A DNA stretch of 64,000 bases from Crystallibacter degradans (GCF_012952295.1 NZ_JABBCH010000001.1:248001-312000), one strand, 5' to 3'. Shown: positions 35,134 through 44,152, counted from the first letter of the stretch. The notes: a model not told the origin generated them from the sequence alone. Translations and numbers: made by a program.

Positions 35134-35742
35134 TCAGCCCAGGTTCTCGGGGCCGAAGGCGTCCGGCAGGACCTCGTCCATGGTCTTGATGCCGGAAATG
35201 GTCATCAGCTGCATGCCCGGCGCCCGGAATTCGTGGAGCAGCTGGCGGCAGCGCCCGCACGGCATGAGGATGTTGCCGGCGCCGTCGACGCAACTGAAGG
35301 CCATCAGCCGCCCGCCGCCGGACATATGCAGCGCGCTGACCAGCGAACACTCCGCGCACAACGTCAGGCCGTAGGAGGCGTTCTCCACGTTCGCCCCCGT
35401 GACGATCCGGCCGTCCTCGGTCAGGGCGGCCGCGCCCACCGGATACTTCGAATAGGGAACATAGGCATGCGCGGAGGCTGCGCGCGCCGCGTCCTGCAAT
35501 GCGGCCCAGTCCACCTCCGCGCGGTCCGCCCCGGTCCGGTCCGCTTGGGACGACGCCCCGCCGTCGCTGGGTGACGCACCGCCGTCGCTGGGTGACGCCC
35601 CGCCGTCGCTGGGTGACGCACCGCCGTCGCTGGGTGACGCACCGCCGTCGCTGGGTGACGCCCCGCCGTCGCTGGGTGACGCCCCGCCGTCGCTGGGTGA
35701 CGCCCCGCCGTCGTTATCTGGATTCGCTGGCAGCTCAGTCAT
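35134..35742 (-). CDS. cdd: Cytidine deaminase with N-terminal heptapeptide repeats
   Basis: Zinc enzyme converting cytidine and deoxycytidine to uridine forms. The catalytic domain (about 76-202) is the usual homotetrameric type: VPYSKYPVGAAAL, TGANVENASYGLTLCAECS with Cys and catalytic Glu, and MPCGRCRQLLHEF with two zinc Cys. The first 75 residues are abnormal: seven DGGASPS repeats preceded by MTELPANPDN and followed by an acidic linker. The ATG begins 1 nt after the upstream permease gene. Without the tail the length (about 130 aa) is normal. Confidence 0.92.
   Translation of the reverse strand: MTELPANPDNDGGASPSDGGASPSDGGASPSDGGASPSDGGASPSDGGASPSDGGASPSDGGASSQADRTGADRAEVDWAALQDAARAASAHAYVPYSKYPVGAAALTEDGRIVTGANVENASYGLTLCAECSLVSALHMSGGGRLMAFSCVDGAGNILMPCGRCRQLLHEFRAPGMQLMTISGIKTMDEVLPDAFGPENLG
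35559..35705 (-). repeat. 21-bp tandem repeat in cdd
   Basis: Seven near-identical 21-bp units (core CCGCCGTCGCTGGGTGACG on the + strand), alternating only at a GCA/GCC wobble base, plus a partial unit. They encode the DGGASPS repeats at the cytidine deaminase N-terminus. Near-identity at DNA level points to recent expansion. Confidence 0.92.
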
Positions 35743-35743
35743 G

Positions 35744-37033
35744 TCAGCCCTTGATGTACGGCACGCCGTTGGCCGCCGGTGCCCGGGACCTGCCGACCAG
35801 GCCGGCGACGGCGAAGATGGTCACGATGTACGGCAGCATGGCCAGGAACTGGTTGGGTACCGGGGTGCCCAGGAAGCTGAGCACGTACTGCAGGTTGGTG
35901 GCGAAGCCGAACAGCAGGGCCGCGAAGAAGGCGCCGATCGGATTCCAGCGGCCGAAGATCAGGGCGGCGAGGGCAATGTAGCCTTGCCCCGCCGTCATGT
36001 CGCGGCCGAAGCTGGAGACTGACACCAGGGTGAAGAACGCACCGCCGAGTCCGGCCACCACGCCGGCCAGGGACACGTTCATGAAACGCATGCGGTTGAC
36101 CTTGACGCCGAGCGTGTCCGCCGCTTTGGGGTGCTCGCCGACGGCCCGGGTCCGCAGGCCCCACTTGGTGTGGAACAGGCCTATGTAGATCACCGCGACG
36201 GCGACATACATCAGGTAGCCCACAATGGCCTGCTCGAACAGGATGGGTCCGATGATGGGAATGTCGGAGAGGAACGGGATGGAAATCACCGGCAGGCGCG
36301 GCGGGGAGTTCCAGGTTTCCGCGTCGGCGCTGAGCACGGTGGAGAACAGGAAGCCTGTCAGGCCGGACACCAGCACATTGAGCACCACGCCCACAATGAC
36401 CTGGTTGACCAGGTACTTGATGCTGAACACCGCCAGCACCAGCGAGACCAGGACACCACCGACGGCGGCGGCCATCAGCCCGACAAACGCGCTGCCCGAC
36501 AGCGATCCGGCAACCGCCGCGGAGAACGCGCCGAAGAGCAGCTGCCCCTCAATGGCGATGTTGATCACGCCGGAGCGTTCGCACAGCACGCCCGAAAGCG
36601 AACCGAAGATCAGCGGCACGGCCAGCGTCACGGATCCGGCCAGCAGACCGTAGAGCGCCACGTTGGGAGTGCGCGCGCTGCCGACAATCCAGCTCAGGAA
36701 GGCGGCCACAAATACGACGGCGAACACGGCGATCAGCCAGCCCGGGACAGGCCGGCCCGCCCGAACCTGCACGAACGCCAGCGCGGCTGCGGCAACCATG
36801 ATCACCGCACCGATCCAGCCCATGACCGGGGCGAAGACGACAATCGGCGGCAGCACAATGGCATCCCCCGGGTCCGACAGGCGGAAGGTCACCTCGTTCC
36901 CGGGCGCGCCGATGGCGAAGACCAGCAGCGCGAAGACGGCCAGCACGGCCAGCGTGATGGGGGTCTTCCAGCTCCGCACTGCGCCGGCGCGGGTGGTGCT
37001 CTGCTCGGGCGCGGTTGACACTGCCGTGCTCAT
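35744..37033 (-). CDS. Nucleoside ABC transporter permease (BMP family, NupQ-like)
   Basis: Membrane subunit of a BMP-type nucleoside importer, 429 aa with about ten helices. The core typical of this permease family runs from LLAGSVTLAVPLIFGSLSGVLCERSGVINIAIEGQLL (near residue 125) to ALIFGRWNPIGAFFAALLFG. The loop RAVGEHPKAADTLGVKVNRMR contacts the ATPase. The ATG at 37033 overlaps the stop of the first permease gene (ATGA). An extra hydrophobic N-terminal third (about 20-120) is present. cdd follows after 1 nt. Confidence 0.9.
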   Translation of the reverse strand: MSTAVSTAPEQSTTRAGAVRSWKTPITLAVLAVFALLVFAIGAPGNEVTFRLSDPGDAIVLPPIVVFAPVMGWIGAVIMVAAAALAFVQVRAGRPVPGWLIAVFAVVFVAAFLSWIVGSARTPNVALYGLLAGSVTLAVPLIFGSLSGVLCERSGVINIAIEGQLLFGAFSAAVAGSLSGSAFVGLMAAAVGGVLVSLVLAVFSIKYLVNQVIVGVVLNVLVSGLTGFLFSTVLSADAETWNSPPRLPVISIPFLSDIPIIGPILFEQAIVGYLMYVAVAVIYIGLFHTKWGLRTRAVGEHPKAADTLGVKVNRMRFMNVSLAGVVAGLGGAFFTLVSVSSFGRDMTAGQGYIALAALIFGRWNPIGAFFAALLFGFATNLQYVLSFLGTPVPNQFLAMLPYIVTIFAVAGLVGRSRAPAANGVPYIKG

Positions 37034-38397
37034 GCTGGACCTCCGGTCGTGGCGGGCTTGCGGGATCGGGTTCCCTTGGGGCTTCTGGGTCCCTTGGTCT
37101 TGCCGGGCTCGGGCAGGTGGAACAGCGCCCTGACCAGCGGCGGCGCCGCGATGAAGAGCACGATCAGGGACTGGACCACCAGGACAATGTCGATGCTGGT
37201 TCCGGTACTGATCTGCATGGTCACGCCACCGGCCCGGAACGCGCCGAACAGCAGTCCGGCGAAGAACGTTCCCCACGGCGTCGAGCGCCCCAGCAGTGCC
37301 ACGGTAATAGCATCGAAGCCGAAGCTGGCTGCCACGCCGGAGGACAGGACCTGTTCGGTGCCGGCCACCTGGGCCACGCCGGCGAGTCCGGCCAGCGCCC
37401 CGGCAATCAGCATGACGACAACGTAACCCTTGGTCACGCTGATGCCTGCGGTGCGCGCTGCCACCGGGTTCGCCCCCACCGCGCGCAGTTCAAAGCCGAT
37501 GATCGAGCGCTTGAGCAGCCACCAGACGAACACCGTTGCCAGCAACGCCACGATGAAGCCCCAGTGCAGCCGGAAGGCGTCGCCGAACAGCGGCGGATAC
37601 ATCGCCGTTTCATCCAGCAGGGGACTGATCGGATTGGACGACCCGGGCCGCTGGAAGGCGGGCGTGGTTAGTAAATAAGTGACCAGGTAGATCGCCACGT
37701 AGTTGAGCATGATGGTCAGGATGACTTCGTGCGCGCCGGTCTTTGCCTTGAGCAGGCCCACCAGGCCGCCCCAGATCGCGCCGCCGATAATGCCGGCCAC
37801 GATCACCAGCAGCAAGTGGATGCCGACCGGAAGGTGCAGGCCGAAGCCAACCCAGGCCGCCAGCGTGGCACCGATGATGATCTGGCCCTGGGCGCCGATG
37901 TTGAACAGACCGGCGCGGAAGGCCAGCGCCACGCCCAGGCCGGCACAGATCAGCGGCGTCGCCACGGTCAGTGTCTGCATCAGCGGGGAGATCATCCGGG
38001 AGAAGGTCTCGCCCTCGTAGTCGAAGACCGACCCTTGGAAGAGCGCAAGGTACGCCTCGGACGCGGCCGACCACGCGGCCAGCAGCATGTCCTGCGGCCG
38101 CGCGAAGAAGTAAGTAGCTGTCTGCGCAACGTCTTCATCGGTCAGCGCGATCAGGATTCCGCCGGCAATCAGCGAAAGTACGACGGCGAGCACGGCCACC
38201 AGGGCGTCGCCGCTCATGATCCGCTGGCCTACTGTCTGCGAGCTGGCTTCCGGGTGCAGGTCCCCGCTTTGCGCAGTGGCCGGTACCGGCGGCGGGGCAA
38301 TCCGGCCGTCCTCCGTGTCGACCATGGCCTCAAGGCGTACCTCGGAGGCGTGCTCGTCGGTTTTCTTCCGGGCGTGCTTATGCTCGTCCTCGCTCAT
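37030..38397 (-). CDS. Nucleoside ABC transporter permease (BMP family, NupP-like)
   Basis: First permease of the nucleoside importer, 455 aa. After a hydrophilic N-terminus of about 65 residues come helices including ISPLMQTLTVATPLICAGLGVALAFRAGLFNIGAQGQIIIGA, the family hallmark, and the ATPase-contact loop RAVGANPVAARTAGISVTKGY near 304. The C-terminal tail is basic. It overlaps the ATPase gene upstream and the second permease downstream by 4 bp each. One leucine is encoded by the rare codon TTA (37672-37674). Confidence 0.9.
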   Translation of the reverse strand: MSEDEHKHARKKTDEHASEVRLEAMVDTEDGRIAPPPVPATAQSGDLHPEASSQTVGQRIMSGDALVAVLAVVLSLIAGGILIALTDEDVAQTATYFFARPQDMLLAAWSAASEAYLALFQGSVFDYEGETFSRMISPLMQTLTVATPLICAGLGVALAFRAGLFNIGAQGQIIIGATLAAWVGFGLHLPVGIHLLLVIVAGIIGGAIWGGLVGLLKAKTGAHEVILTIMLNYVAIYLVTYLLTTPAFQRPGSSNPISPLLDETAMYPPLFGDAFRLHWGFIVALLATVFVWWLLKRSIIGFELRAVGANPVAARTAGISVTKGYVVVMLIAGALAGLAGVAQVAGTEQVLSSGVAASFGFDAITVALLGRSTPWGTFFAGLLFGAFRAGGVTMQISTGTSIDIVLVVQSLIVLFIAAPPLVRALFHLPEPGKTKGPRSPKGTRSRKPATTGGPA

Positions 38398-39947
38398 TTG
38401 TCCCCGCTTTCAGGATCTGTGCGTGCCGGATCGGTGCCTTGCGCATCTTCCGCGCCCATCCCCGCCATCATCAGGCCGAGGGTGTCGCGCGAGGTGTTGC
38501 CGGGAACTATCCCCATCAGCCTTCCCTGATACAGGACGGCAATGCGGTCCGCCAGCTCCAGAACTTCGTCCAGTTCGGTGGATACGATCATCACCGGTGT
38601 GCCCCGGTCGCGTTCGGAGACAATCCGCTTGTGCAGGAATTCGATCGAACCGACGTCGACGCCGCGGGTCGGCTGCGAGGCGATGAAGAGTTTGAGCGGG
38701 CGGGACAGTTCACGGGCCATTACCACCTTCTGCTGGTTACCGCCGGAAAGCGTGCCCGCGGCAGCAGTGGCCGATTGCGTGCGGACGTCGAACTCGGCGA
38801 TCCGCTCGGCGGCGTTCTCCGCCACCCGCGCCGGCTTCATTGCCAGCCCCTTGGCGAACGGCGCCTGGTCGTAGCGGTTCAGGATCATGTTCTCGGCTAC
38901 CGAGAAGGCACCTACCAGTCCCTCCACGCTGCGGTCCTCCGGCACAAAGCCGACGCCGGAGTTGATGATCTCCTTGGTCCCGCGGCCAACCAGTTCCTTG
39001 CCCTCAAGCCGAATGGAACCGGACACATGCTCCTGCAGCCCGAGGATGGCCTCGGTGAGTTCGGTCTGACCGTTGCCTTGGACCCCGGCGATGGCCAGGA
39101 TCTCGCCCTGGGCGATCTGCAGGGAGATGTTGTCCACCACCCGCTGGCCGGTCGGGGCCGTCACGGTCAGGCCGTCAATGACAAAGGTTGCTTCACCCGG
39201 CTGGGCAGGCGCCTTATTAAGGGACAGGCTCACCGAGCGGCCCACCATCATGGACGCCAGGTCGGTAGTGGAGGCGTTGGGATCCGCATCGCCGACCACC
39301 TTGCCGCGGCGGATCACCGTGATCAGGTCGGAGACTGCCTTGACCTCGCGGAGCTTGTGGGAAATGAAGACAATCGATTTACCATCCGACTTCAACTGGG
39401 CGATGATCGCGAGCAGTTCGTCGGTTTCCTTCGGTGTCAGGACGGCCGTGGGTTCGTCGAGGATCAGCACCTCGGCGTCGCGGACCAGTGCCTTGATGAT
39501 TTCGGCACGCTGCTGGACACCCACCGGCAGGTCCTCCACCACGGCATCCGGGTCGACCTGGAAGCCGTACTGCTCGGAAATCTGCCGGATTTTCGTCCGG
39601 GTCTCGTCCAGGTTGAGGATCCCGCCCGCTTTGGTCGCCTCGTTGCCCAGCGCGATATTCTCCGCCACGGTAAACACCGGTACCAGCATGAAGTGCTGGT
39701 GCACCATGCCGATTCCCGCTGCCATGGCATCGCCCGGCCCGTTGAAGTCGACGGGCTTGCCGTCGATCAGTATCTGTCCCTCGGTGGGTTCGTACAGACC
39801 GTAGAGGACGTTCATCAACGTGGACTTCCCGGCGCCGTTCTCGCCAAGCAGGCTGTGCACCTGTCCCGGTTCGACCACGAGGTCTATGTGGTCGTTGGCA
39901 ACAAAGGAACCGAATTTCTTGGTAATTCCCTTTAGCTCGAGCTTCAA
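38394..39947 (-). CDS. Nucleoside ABC transporter ATP-binding protein (two ATPase domains)
   Basis: Fused ATPase of sugar/nucleoside type (NupO/MglA-like), 517 aa. The N-terminal domain has Walker A GENGAGKST near 36, VGVQQRAEI near 144 in place of LSGGQ, and LILDEPTAVLTP near 164. The C-terminal domain has the degenerate Walker A GVQGNGQTE near 288 and LSGGNQQK near 402, typical for the family in which one site is degenerate. The start is uncertain: TTG at 39947 gives the family sequence MKLELKGITKKFG; TTG at 39959 or 39998 is possible. It lies 154 nt after bmpA. Confidence 0.92.
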   Translation of the reverse strand: MKLELKGITKKFGSFVANDHIDLVVEPGQVHSLLGENGAGKSTLMNVLYGLYEPTEGQILIDGKPVDFNGPGDAMAAGIGMVHQHFMLVPVFTVAENIALGNEATKAGGILNLDETRTKIRQISEQYGFQVDPDAVVEDLPVGVQQRAEIIKALVRDAEVLILDEPTAVLTPKETDELLAIIAQLKSDGKSIVFISHKLREVKAVSDLITVIRRGKVVGDADPNASTTDLASMMVGRSVSLSLNKAPAQPGEATFVIDGLTVTAPTGQRVVDNISLQIAQGEILAIAGVQGNGQTELTEAILGLQEHVSGSIRLEGKELVGRGTKEIINSGVGFVPEDRSVEGLVGAFSVAENMILNRYDQAPFAKGLAMKPARVAENAAERIAEFDVRTQSATAAAGTLSGGNQQKVVMARELSRPLKLFIASQPTRGVDVGSIEFLHKRIVSERDRGTPVMIVSTELDEVLELADRIAVLYQGRLMGIVPGNTSRDTLGLMMAGMGAEDAQGTDPARTDPESGDK

Positions 39948-40047
39948 AACCCCAACCAACCTGTTCTTTGTAGGTGTCAGCGGAACGATTTCGTGCAACG
40001 GGCGAACTGTCTACAGCCTAAACCGATCACACCAATAACAGAACGAA

Positions 40048-40084
40048 CCGCCGCCCCATGCGGATGAGCGCACGGAGGCGGCGG
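40048..40084 (-). terminator. Hairpin between bmpA and the transporter ATPase gene
   Basis: An 8-bp stem CCGCCGCC/GGCGGCGG (40048-40055, 40077-40084), extended by CC/GG after a bulged A. It starts 18 nt past the bmpA stop and probably lets only some transcripts run on into the permease genes. Confidence 0.5.
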
Positions 40085-40101
40085 TCCGGCCGGTTCAGCT
40101 G

Positions 40102-41208
40102 CTACTTGGGGCTTGCCTCGGATTCAACGGTGATTTCGCCGGAGATGATGGATTCCTTGATGGTCTCCAGCTCCTGCTTTAGCTCATCCGGAACGTTGGC
40201 TTCCTGATCGTGGAACGGTGCCAGCGAGACACCCTCGTTTTCCAGCGTGCCGACATACGGGGTGCTGTCGAAGTTGCCTTCGAGATCGGTCCGGATGACG
40301 TCTTCGACGGAGGCGGCCATGCCCTTCATGACCGACGTGAGGATGAATTCTTCACCCTTGCCGGCGCTTTCGTATCCGTCCGAGTCAACCCAGACGACCT
40401 TGGCTTCCTTGCCGCCTTCGTTGGCTTCGATCACGGCGTCCAGGGTGCCCAGGCCCACCGGGCCGGCGACGGGCATGATGATGTCCGCGCCCTCGTTGAT
40501 GAAGTTCTGGGTGTTGGTCTTGCCCTTGCCCTGGTCTTCGAAGTTGCCGACGAAGGTACCGTTCTGCCGTTCCTTGTTCCAGCCGAGCAGCTGGACGTCC
40601 TCGCCCTTTTGCTCGTTGTAGTACTTCACGCCGTCGGCAAAGCCGTCCATGAAAATCGTGACGGTGGGAATCTGGATGCCGCCGTACGTGGCAACCTTGC
40701 CGGTCTCCGTGACACCGGCGGCCAGGTAACCGGCCATGAAGGCGGCCTGGGCCGTGTCGTAGACAATCGGCTTGACGTTGTCGGTGAACTCGGGATCCGA
40801 GTAGTCGACAATAGCGAAGTTGGTCTCGGGGTTGGCCTTGGCGGCTTCCTTGGTGACATCGCCGAGCAGGAAGCCGACGGTCAGGACCATGTCGCAGCCG
40901 GACTGCACCATTTCGTCCACGTTGGGCACAAAGTCGGTTTCCGCCTGGGACTCTGCCTGCTGGATCTTGATGCCCAGATCCTCTTCGGCCATCTTCAGGC
41001 CTTCGTAGCTGGACTGGTTGAAGGAACGGTCGTCGAAGCCACCGGAGTCGGAAACGATGCAGCCGAGGTAGTCGGCTCCTTCCGCTCCCGCGCTGCCTTC
41101 GGTTTCGGCCGGAGGGGCGCCGCAGCCGGCGAGGACGAGGGCGGATGCGCCGAGCATGGCCGCAGACAGGCCGGTGCCGCGCTTGATGGTGCGCAGTGAT
41201 TTCTTCAA
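40102..41208 (-). CDS. BMP family nucleoside-binding lipoprotein
   Basis: Extracytoplasmic receptor of the nucleoside importer (basic membrane protein/Med family), 368 aa. Signal peptide with lipobox LVLAGC (Cys29), a short Ala/Glu linker, then DYLGCIVSDSGGFDDRSFNQSSYEGL, VGFLLGDVTKEAAKANP, NVKPIVYDTAQAAFMAGYLAA and the late VWVDSDGYESA. These are all family blocks that line the purine/pyrimidine site. TTG at 41208 is chosen because GGAGG precedes it and it gives a proper signal peptide. Confidence 0.92.
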   Translation of the reverse strand: MKKSLRTIKRGTGLSAAMLGASALVLAGCGAPPAETEGSAGAEGADYLGCIVSDSGGFDDRSFNQSSYEGLKMAEEDLGIKIQQAESQAETDFVPNVDEMVQSGCDMVLTVGFLLGDVTKEAAKANPETNFAIVDYSDPEFTDNVKPIVYDTAQAAFMAGYLAAGVTETGKVATYGGIQIPTVTIFMDGFADGVKYYNEQKGEDVQLLGWNKERQNGTFVGNFEDQGKGKTNTQNFINEGADIIMPVAGPVGLGTLDAVIEANEGGKEAKVVWVDSDGYESAGKGEEFILTSVMKGMAASVEDVIRTDLEGNFDSTPYVGTLENEGVSLAPFHDQEANVPDELKQELETIKESIISGEITVESEASPK

Positions 41209-41450
41209 GGTTCCTCCAGAAAAGAAAGATTGCCCCACTGCCGTAGGCCACTGAGTGCAGTCAGGATTGTGTCCTGTCACCACTGGCATCCGCGCGGCGG
41301 GCGCACCCGTCCTGCAGGTGCGTTACGAGCCTACAATAGCGGCCGCGGGCAGGGCAGAGTATCAATTTCCGGTGCTTGGACGAACATTGTTGAAAATTTG
41401 TTACTTACCGGTATCGCCACAGAACAACGACGACGGCGGGGACGGGCTGC

Positions 41451-42659
41451 TTAGCCCAGGTCCTTGCCTCGGCAGGCCATGACGGCGGCGGCAGCCATGA
41501 CCCGTACTCCTACGCCGATGGCATGCTCATCCGGCGTGTAGTCGCCGCGGTGCAGGTCGAACGTCTCTCCGCCCTTCGTCCGCGTTCCCAGCCTCATCAT
41601 GGCGCCGGGAATCTCCTGCGTCATCCAAGCGAAATCTTCGCCGCCCATGGACTGCGGGGTCAGCATGACGGAACCCGGTCCGAGCTCCGACCGCGCGGCG
41701 GCCTCGATCAAGCCGGTTTCCCGCTCGGTATTGATCACCGGAGGCACCCCACGAATGTGCTCAAGCTTCACTTCCACGCCGAACGGCGCGGCTACCTGCC
41801 TGACCACCTCATCGAGCAACTCCCCCGCGGCGTGCCAGGCCTCGCCGTCGAGGCAGCGCATGGTGCCGGCCATAAACCCGTGCGCGGGAATGGCGTTCGG
41901 CGCGGCGCCGGCGCGGATCTGGCCCCAGACAACGGAGACCGCGCTGCGCACGTCGATCCGGCGGCTCAGCACTGCCGGAACGTTGACGGCAATCTCGGCC
42001 AGCGCAAAGACCAGGTCCTCGGTCAGATGCGGCCGCGAGGTGTGCCCGCCGCGGCCGGACAACTCGATCCGGATGGTGTCCGAGGCCGAGGTGATGGCGC
42101 CGATCCGGGTGCCCACCTGGCCTACGTCCACCCGGGGGTCGCAATGCAGCGCGAGGATCCGGGGCACATCCACCAGGACGCCCTGTTCAATCACGGCCAA
42201 CGCGCCGCCGGGCATGGTCTCCTCGGCCGGCTGGAAGATGACGCGCACCCGGCCGCCGAGCTCACCCTCCATTTCAAGCTTGCACAACACCAGGGCCACG
42301 CCGAGCATGACCGTAGTGTGGATGTCGTGGCCGCACGCGTGGCTGATGCCCTTATTAACCGAGGCGTATTCCAGCCCGGTCTCCTCCATGATCGGCAGCG
42401 CATCGATGTCGGCACGCAGGCCAATGGCCAGCGGCCCCTCGCCGATGTCCACGTACAGCCCGGTACCTTCCAGCGGCACGGGCTCCAGCCCCGCATCCCG
42501 CAGCCGGGCAATGAGGTTGGCGGTCGTACGGAACTCCTTGTGGGACAACTCCGGATGCTGGTGCAGATCCCGACGGAACTGCCGCAATCCGTCCACGAAC
42601 GGGGCCGTCCACACACCTATGCGGGGAATGCTGTCCGAAGTCTCTGAAATAGTCTGCAC
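41451..42659 (-). CDS. M20 family metallopeptidase / amidohydrolase
   Basis: Zinc-dependent amidase of the HipO/AbgB/IAA-amino-acid hydrolase group, 402 aa. It has RRDLHQHPELSHKEF near 28, GLRADIDALPI near 77, SHACGHDIHTTVMLG near 105 (metal Cys/His), FQPAEETMPGGA near 140 and MGGEDFAW near 352. The substrate (an N-acyl or aminoacyl conjugate) cannot be told. The start is taken as GTG at 42659, because TAGAGT lies exactly 6 nt upstream; TTG at 42665 would add two residues. It lies just upstream of bmpA, on the same strand, after manC. Confidence 0.88.
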   Translation of the reverse strand: MQTISETSDSIPRIGVWTAPFVDGLRQFRRDLHQHPELSHKEFRTTANLIARLRDAGLEPVPLEGTGLYVDIGEGPLAIGLRADIDALPIMEETGLEYASVNKGISHACGHDIHTTVMLGVALVLCKLEMEGELGGRVRVIFQPAEETMPGGALAVIEQGVLVDVPRILALHCDPRVDVGQVGTRIGAITSASDTIRIELSGRGGHTSRPHLTEDLVFALAEIAVNVPAVLSRRIDVRSAVSVVWGQIRAGAAPNAIPAHGFMAGTMRCLDGEAWHAAGELLDEVVRQVAAPFGVEVKLEHIRGVPPVINTERETGLIEAAARSELGPGSVMLTPQSMGGEDFAWMTQEIPGAMMRLGTRTKGGETFDLHRGDYTPDEHAIGVGVRVMAAAAVMACRGKDLG

Positions 42660-42665
42660 AGACAA

Positions 42666-42671
42666 ACTCTA
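42666..42671 (-). promoter_or_regulatory. -10 box of the M20 amidohydrolase gene, leaderless arrangement
   Basis: Reverse strand TAGAGT, 6 nt (TTGTCT), then GTG at 42659. No ribosome-binding site is present. Confidence 0.45.
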
Positions 42672-42734
42672 CCCAGTTGCCGCCGGAAGGGGCGTGTTCA
42701 ACGTACCCGCGTTAAGCGGACCCCACGGCCGGAC

Positions 42735-43883
42735 TCAGAGAACGTCGATGTCGCCGCTGGCGCGGAGGGATTCGACGGCCTTCTTGACCTGCTGGGCGTG
42801 TTCCTTGGTGGTGATCAGCAGCGCGTCCGGAGTGTCCACCACAACGACGTCGTCAATACCGATCAGCGCGATCACACGCTTGGTATCGGAGACCACCATC
42901 CCGGTCGCGTTCTCCGCATACACCCGCGCGCCCTCGCCGAGCACGGTCAGGTTGTTCGTCTCCGACGCGGCGTTCAGCCGGCCGATCGCGGCGAAGTCCC
43001 CCACATCGTCCCAGGAGAAGTCGCCCGGAATCATCGCTACATCCCCGGCCGCGGCCGCCGGCTCGGCCACCGCGTAATCGATCGCGGTCTTCGCCAGCCC
43101 GGGCCACACCCGGCGGACCACTTCGCGGCGCTTGGGGGTATCCCAGACCGCGGCGATCTCCATCAAACCCGCGTAGAGCAGCGGCTCGTTCGTCTCCAGG
43201 TGCTTGAGCAGCAGCTCCACCGGGGCCACGAACATGCCCGCGTTCCACGAGTACCCGCCCTCGGCCAGGTACGCCTGCGCGGTCTCGGCGTCGGGCTTCT
43301 CCACAAACTCGGTCACCCCGAGCGCGTTCGGCGCCGCTCCGATGCCCAGGTTCCCGTTCGTGCGGATATACCCGAACCCGGTCGAGGGGTGCGTGGGAGT
43401 GATCCCGATCGTGACGATGTAGCCCTCGGCCGCGGTATGGATCGCCTCGCGCACCGCAGCCTGGAACTTCTCCACCGGGTTGATCACCTGGTCCGCGGCG
43501 AAGGAACCCATGATGATCCGCGGATCCCGGTGGTACAGGATCGCGGCGGCCAGCCCGATCGCGGCCGCGGAGTCCTTGGGTTCGGGCTCGAGCACCAGGT
43601 TGTTCTTCGTCAGTTCCGGCAGCTGCGCCAGGACCGCCTTGCGGTGCGCGGTGCCGGTGACCACCATGGTCCGGTCCCCGCACAACGGCTCCAGGCGCGA
43701 ATACGTCGCCCGGATCAGCGTGCTCCCGGACCCGGTCAAATCATGCAGGAACTTCGGCGCCGCCGCCCGCGAGAGCGGCCACAACCGGGTCCCCACCCCG
43801 CCGGCCGGAATAACACCGTAAAAACGGCCCAGCACATTGTCTTCGTTGGCCGGGCCATTGCCCAGCGGCTTATCAGTAGTCAT
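42735..43883 (-). CDS. manC: Mannose-1-phosphate guanylyltransferase
   Basis: Makes GDP-mannose from mannose 1-phosphate and GTP for glycans and mannolipids. The 382-aa product has the nucleotidyltransferase signature VIPAGGVGTRLWPLSRAAAPKF near 25, EPEPKDSAAAIGLAA near 101, GITPTHPSTGFGYI near 161, VTEFVEKPD near 191 and WNAGMFV near 214. It lacks the C-terminal isomerase domain of bifunctional ManC. ATG at 43883 follows TACCTT by 7 nt, favouring it over the GTG one codon earlier. Confidence 0.93.
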   Translation of the reverse strand: MTTDKPLGNGPANEDNVLGRFYGVIPAGGVGTRLWPLSRAAAPKFLHDLTGSGSTLIRATYSRLEPLCGDRTMVVTGTAHRKAVLAQLPELTKNNLVLEPEPKDSAAAIGLAAAILYHRDPRIIMGSFAADQVINPVEKFQAAVREAIHTAAEGYIVTIGITPTHPSTGFGYIRTNGNLGIGAAPNALGVTEFVEKPDAETAQAYLAEGGYSWNAGMFVAPVELLLKHLETNEPLLYAGLMEIAAVWDTPKRREVVRRVWPGLAKTAIDYAVAEPAAAAGDVAMIPGDFSWDDVGDFAAIGRLNAASETNNLTVLGEGARVYAENATGMVVSDTKRVIALIGIDDVVVVDTPDALLITTKEHAQQVKKAVESLRASGDIDVL

Positions 43884-43890
43884 CACTTCA

Positions 43891-43896
43891 AAGGTA
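43891..43896 (-). promoter_or_regulatory. -10 box of manC
   Basis: Reverse strand TACCTT, 7 nt before the ATG at 43883; no ribosome-binding site. Confidence 0.4.
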
Positions 43897-44123
43897 GACC
43901 AGTCCGGCGCCGGGTGTACTCATCCTGTGGAGGGATCCGGCGCACGCGCCTGTCAAGGGCCGTCCGCAGCGTGAACGCCAAGTTCGGTTGTTGCAGTCAC
44001 TTTGCGAGGCCAGGAATAGGGCACGTTTTAATGGCCTAAATGGCTGAATTTGCCCCTATTTCGCGCGGATCAGGCGTTCATGACAGCGCGGCTGTTAAAA
44101 AGCTCACATGGGAGTTCTTCAAA

Positions 44124-44152
44124 TTGAATAAGCCCTGAGCGAAGCCTAGATT
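44124..44152 (+). promoter_or_regulatory. sdhCDAB promoter
   Basis: TTGAAT (44124-44129), an exact 17-nt spacer and TAGATT (44147-44152), the best housekeeping-type promoter in the window. Transcription would start near 44159, giving a leader of about 79 nt. Confidence 0.7.

Noticed and set aside
35559-35705. 21-bp repeats as a possible CRISPR array
   Set aside because: The units are directly adjacent with no spacers, and they are in frame inside cytidine deaminase.
36131-37018. Open frame upstream of the true start of the second BMP permease, and other N-terminal extensions such as 38 codons before DUF501
   Set aside because: The extensions lie inside upstream genes or lack family sequence; overlapping ATGA starts or ribosome-binding sites place the real starts downstream.
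38439-39935. Long + strand frame opposite the nucleoside transporter ATPase
   Set aside because: The reverse strand encodes a fully conserved ABC ATPase; the + frame is a codon-bias shadow with no motif.
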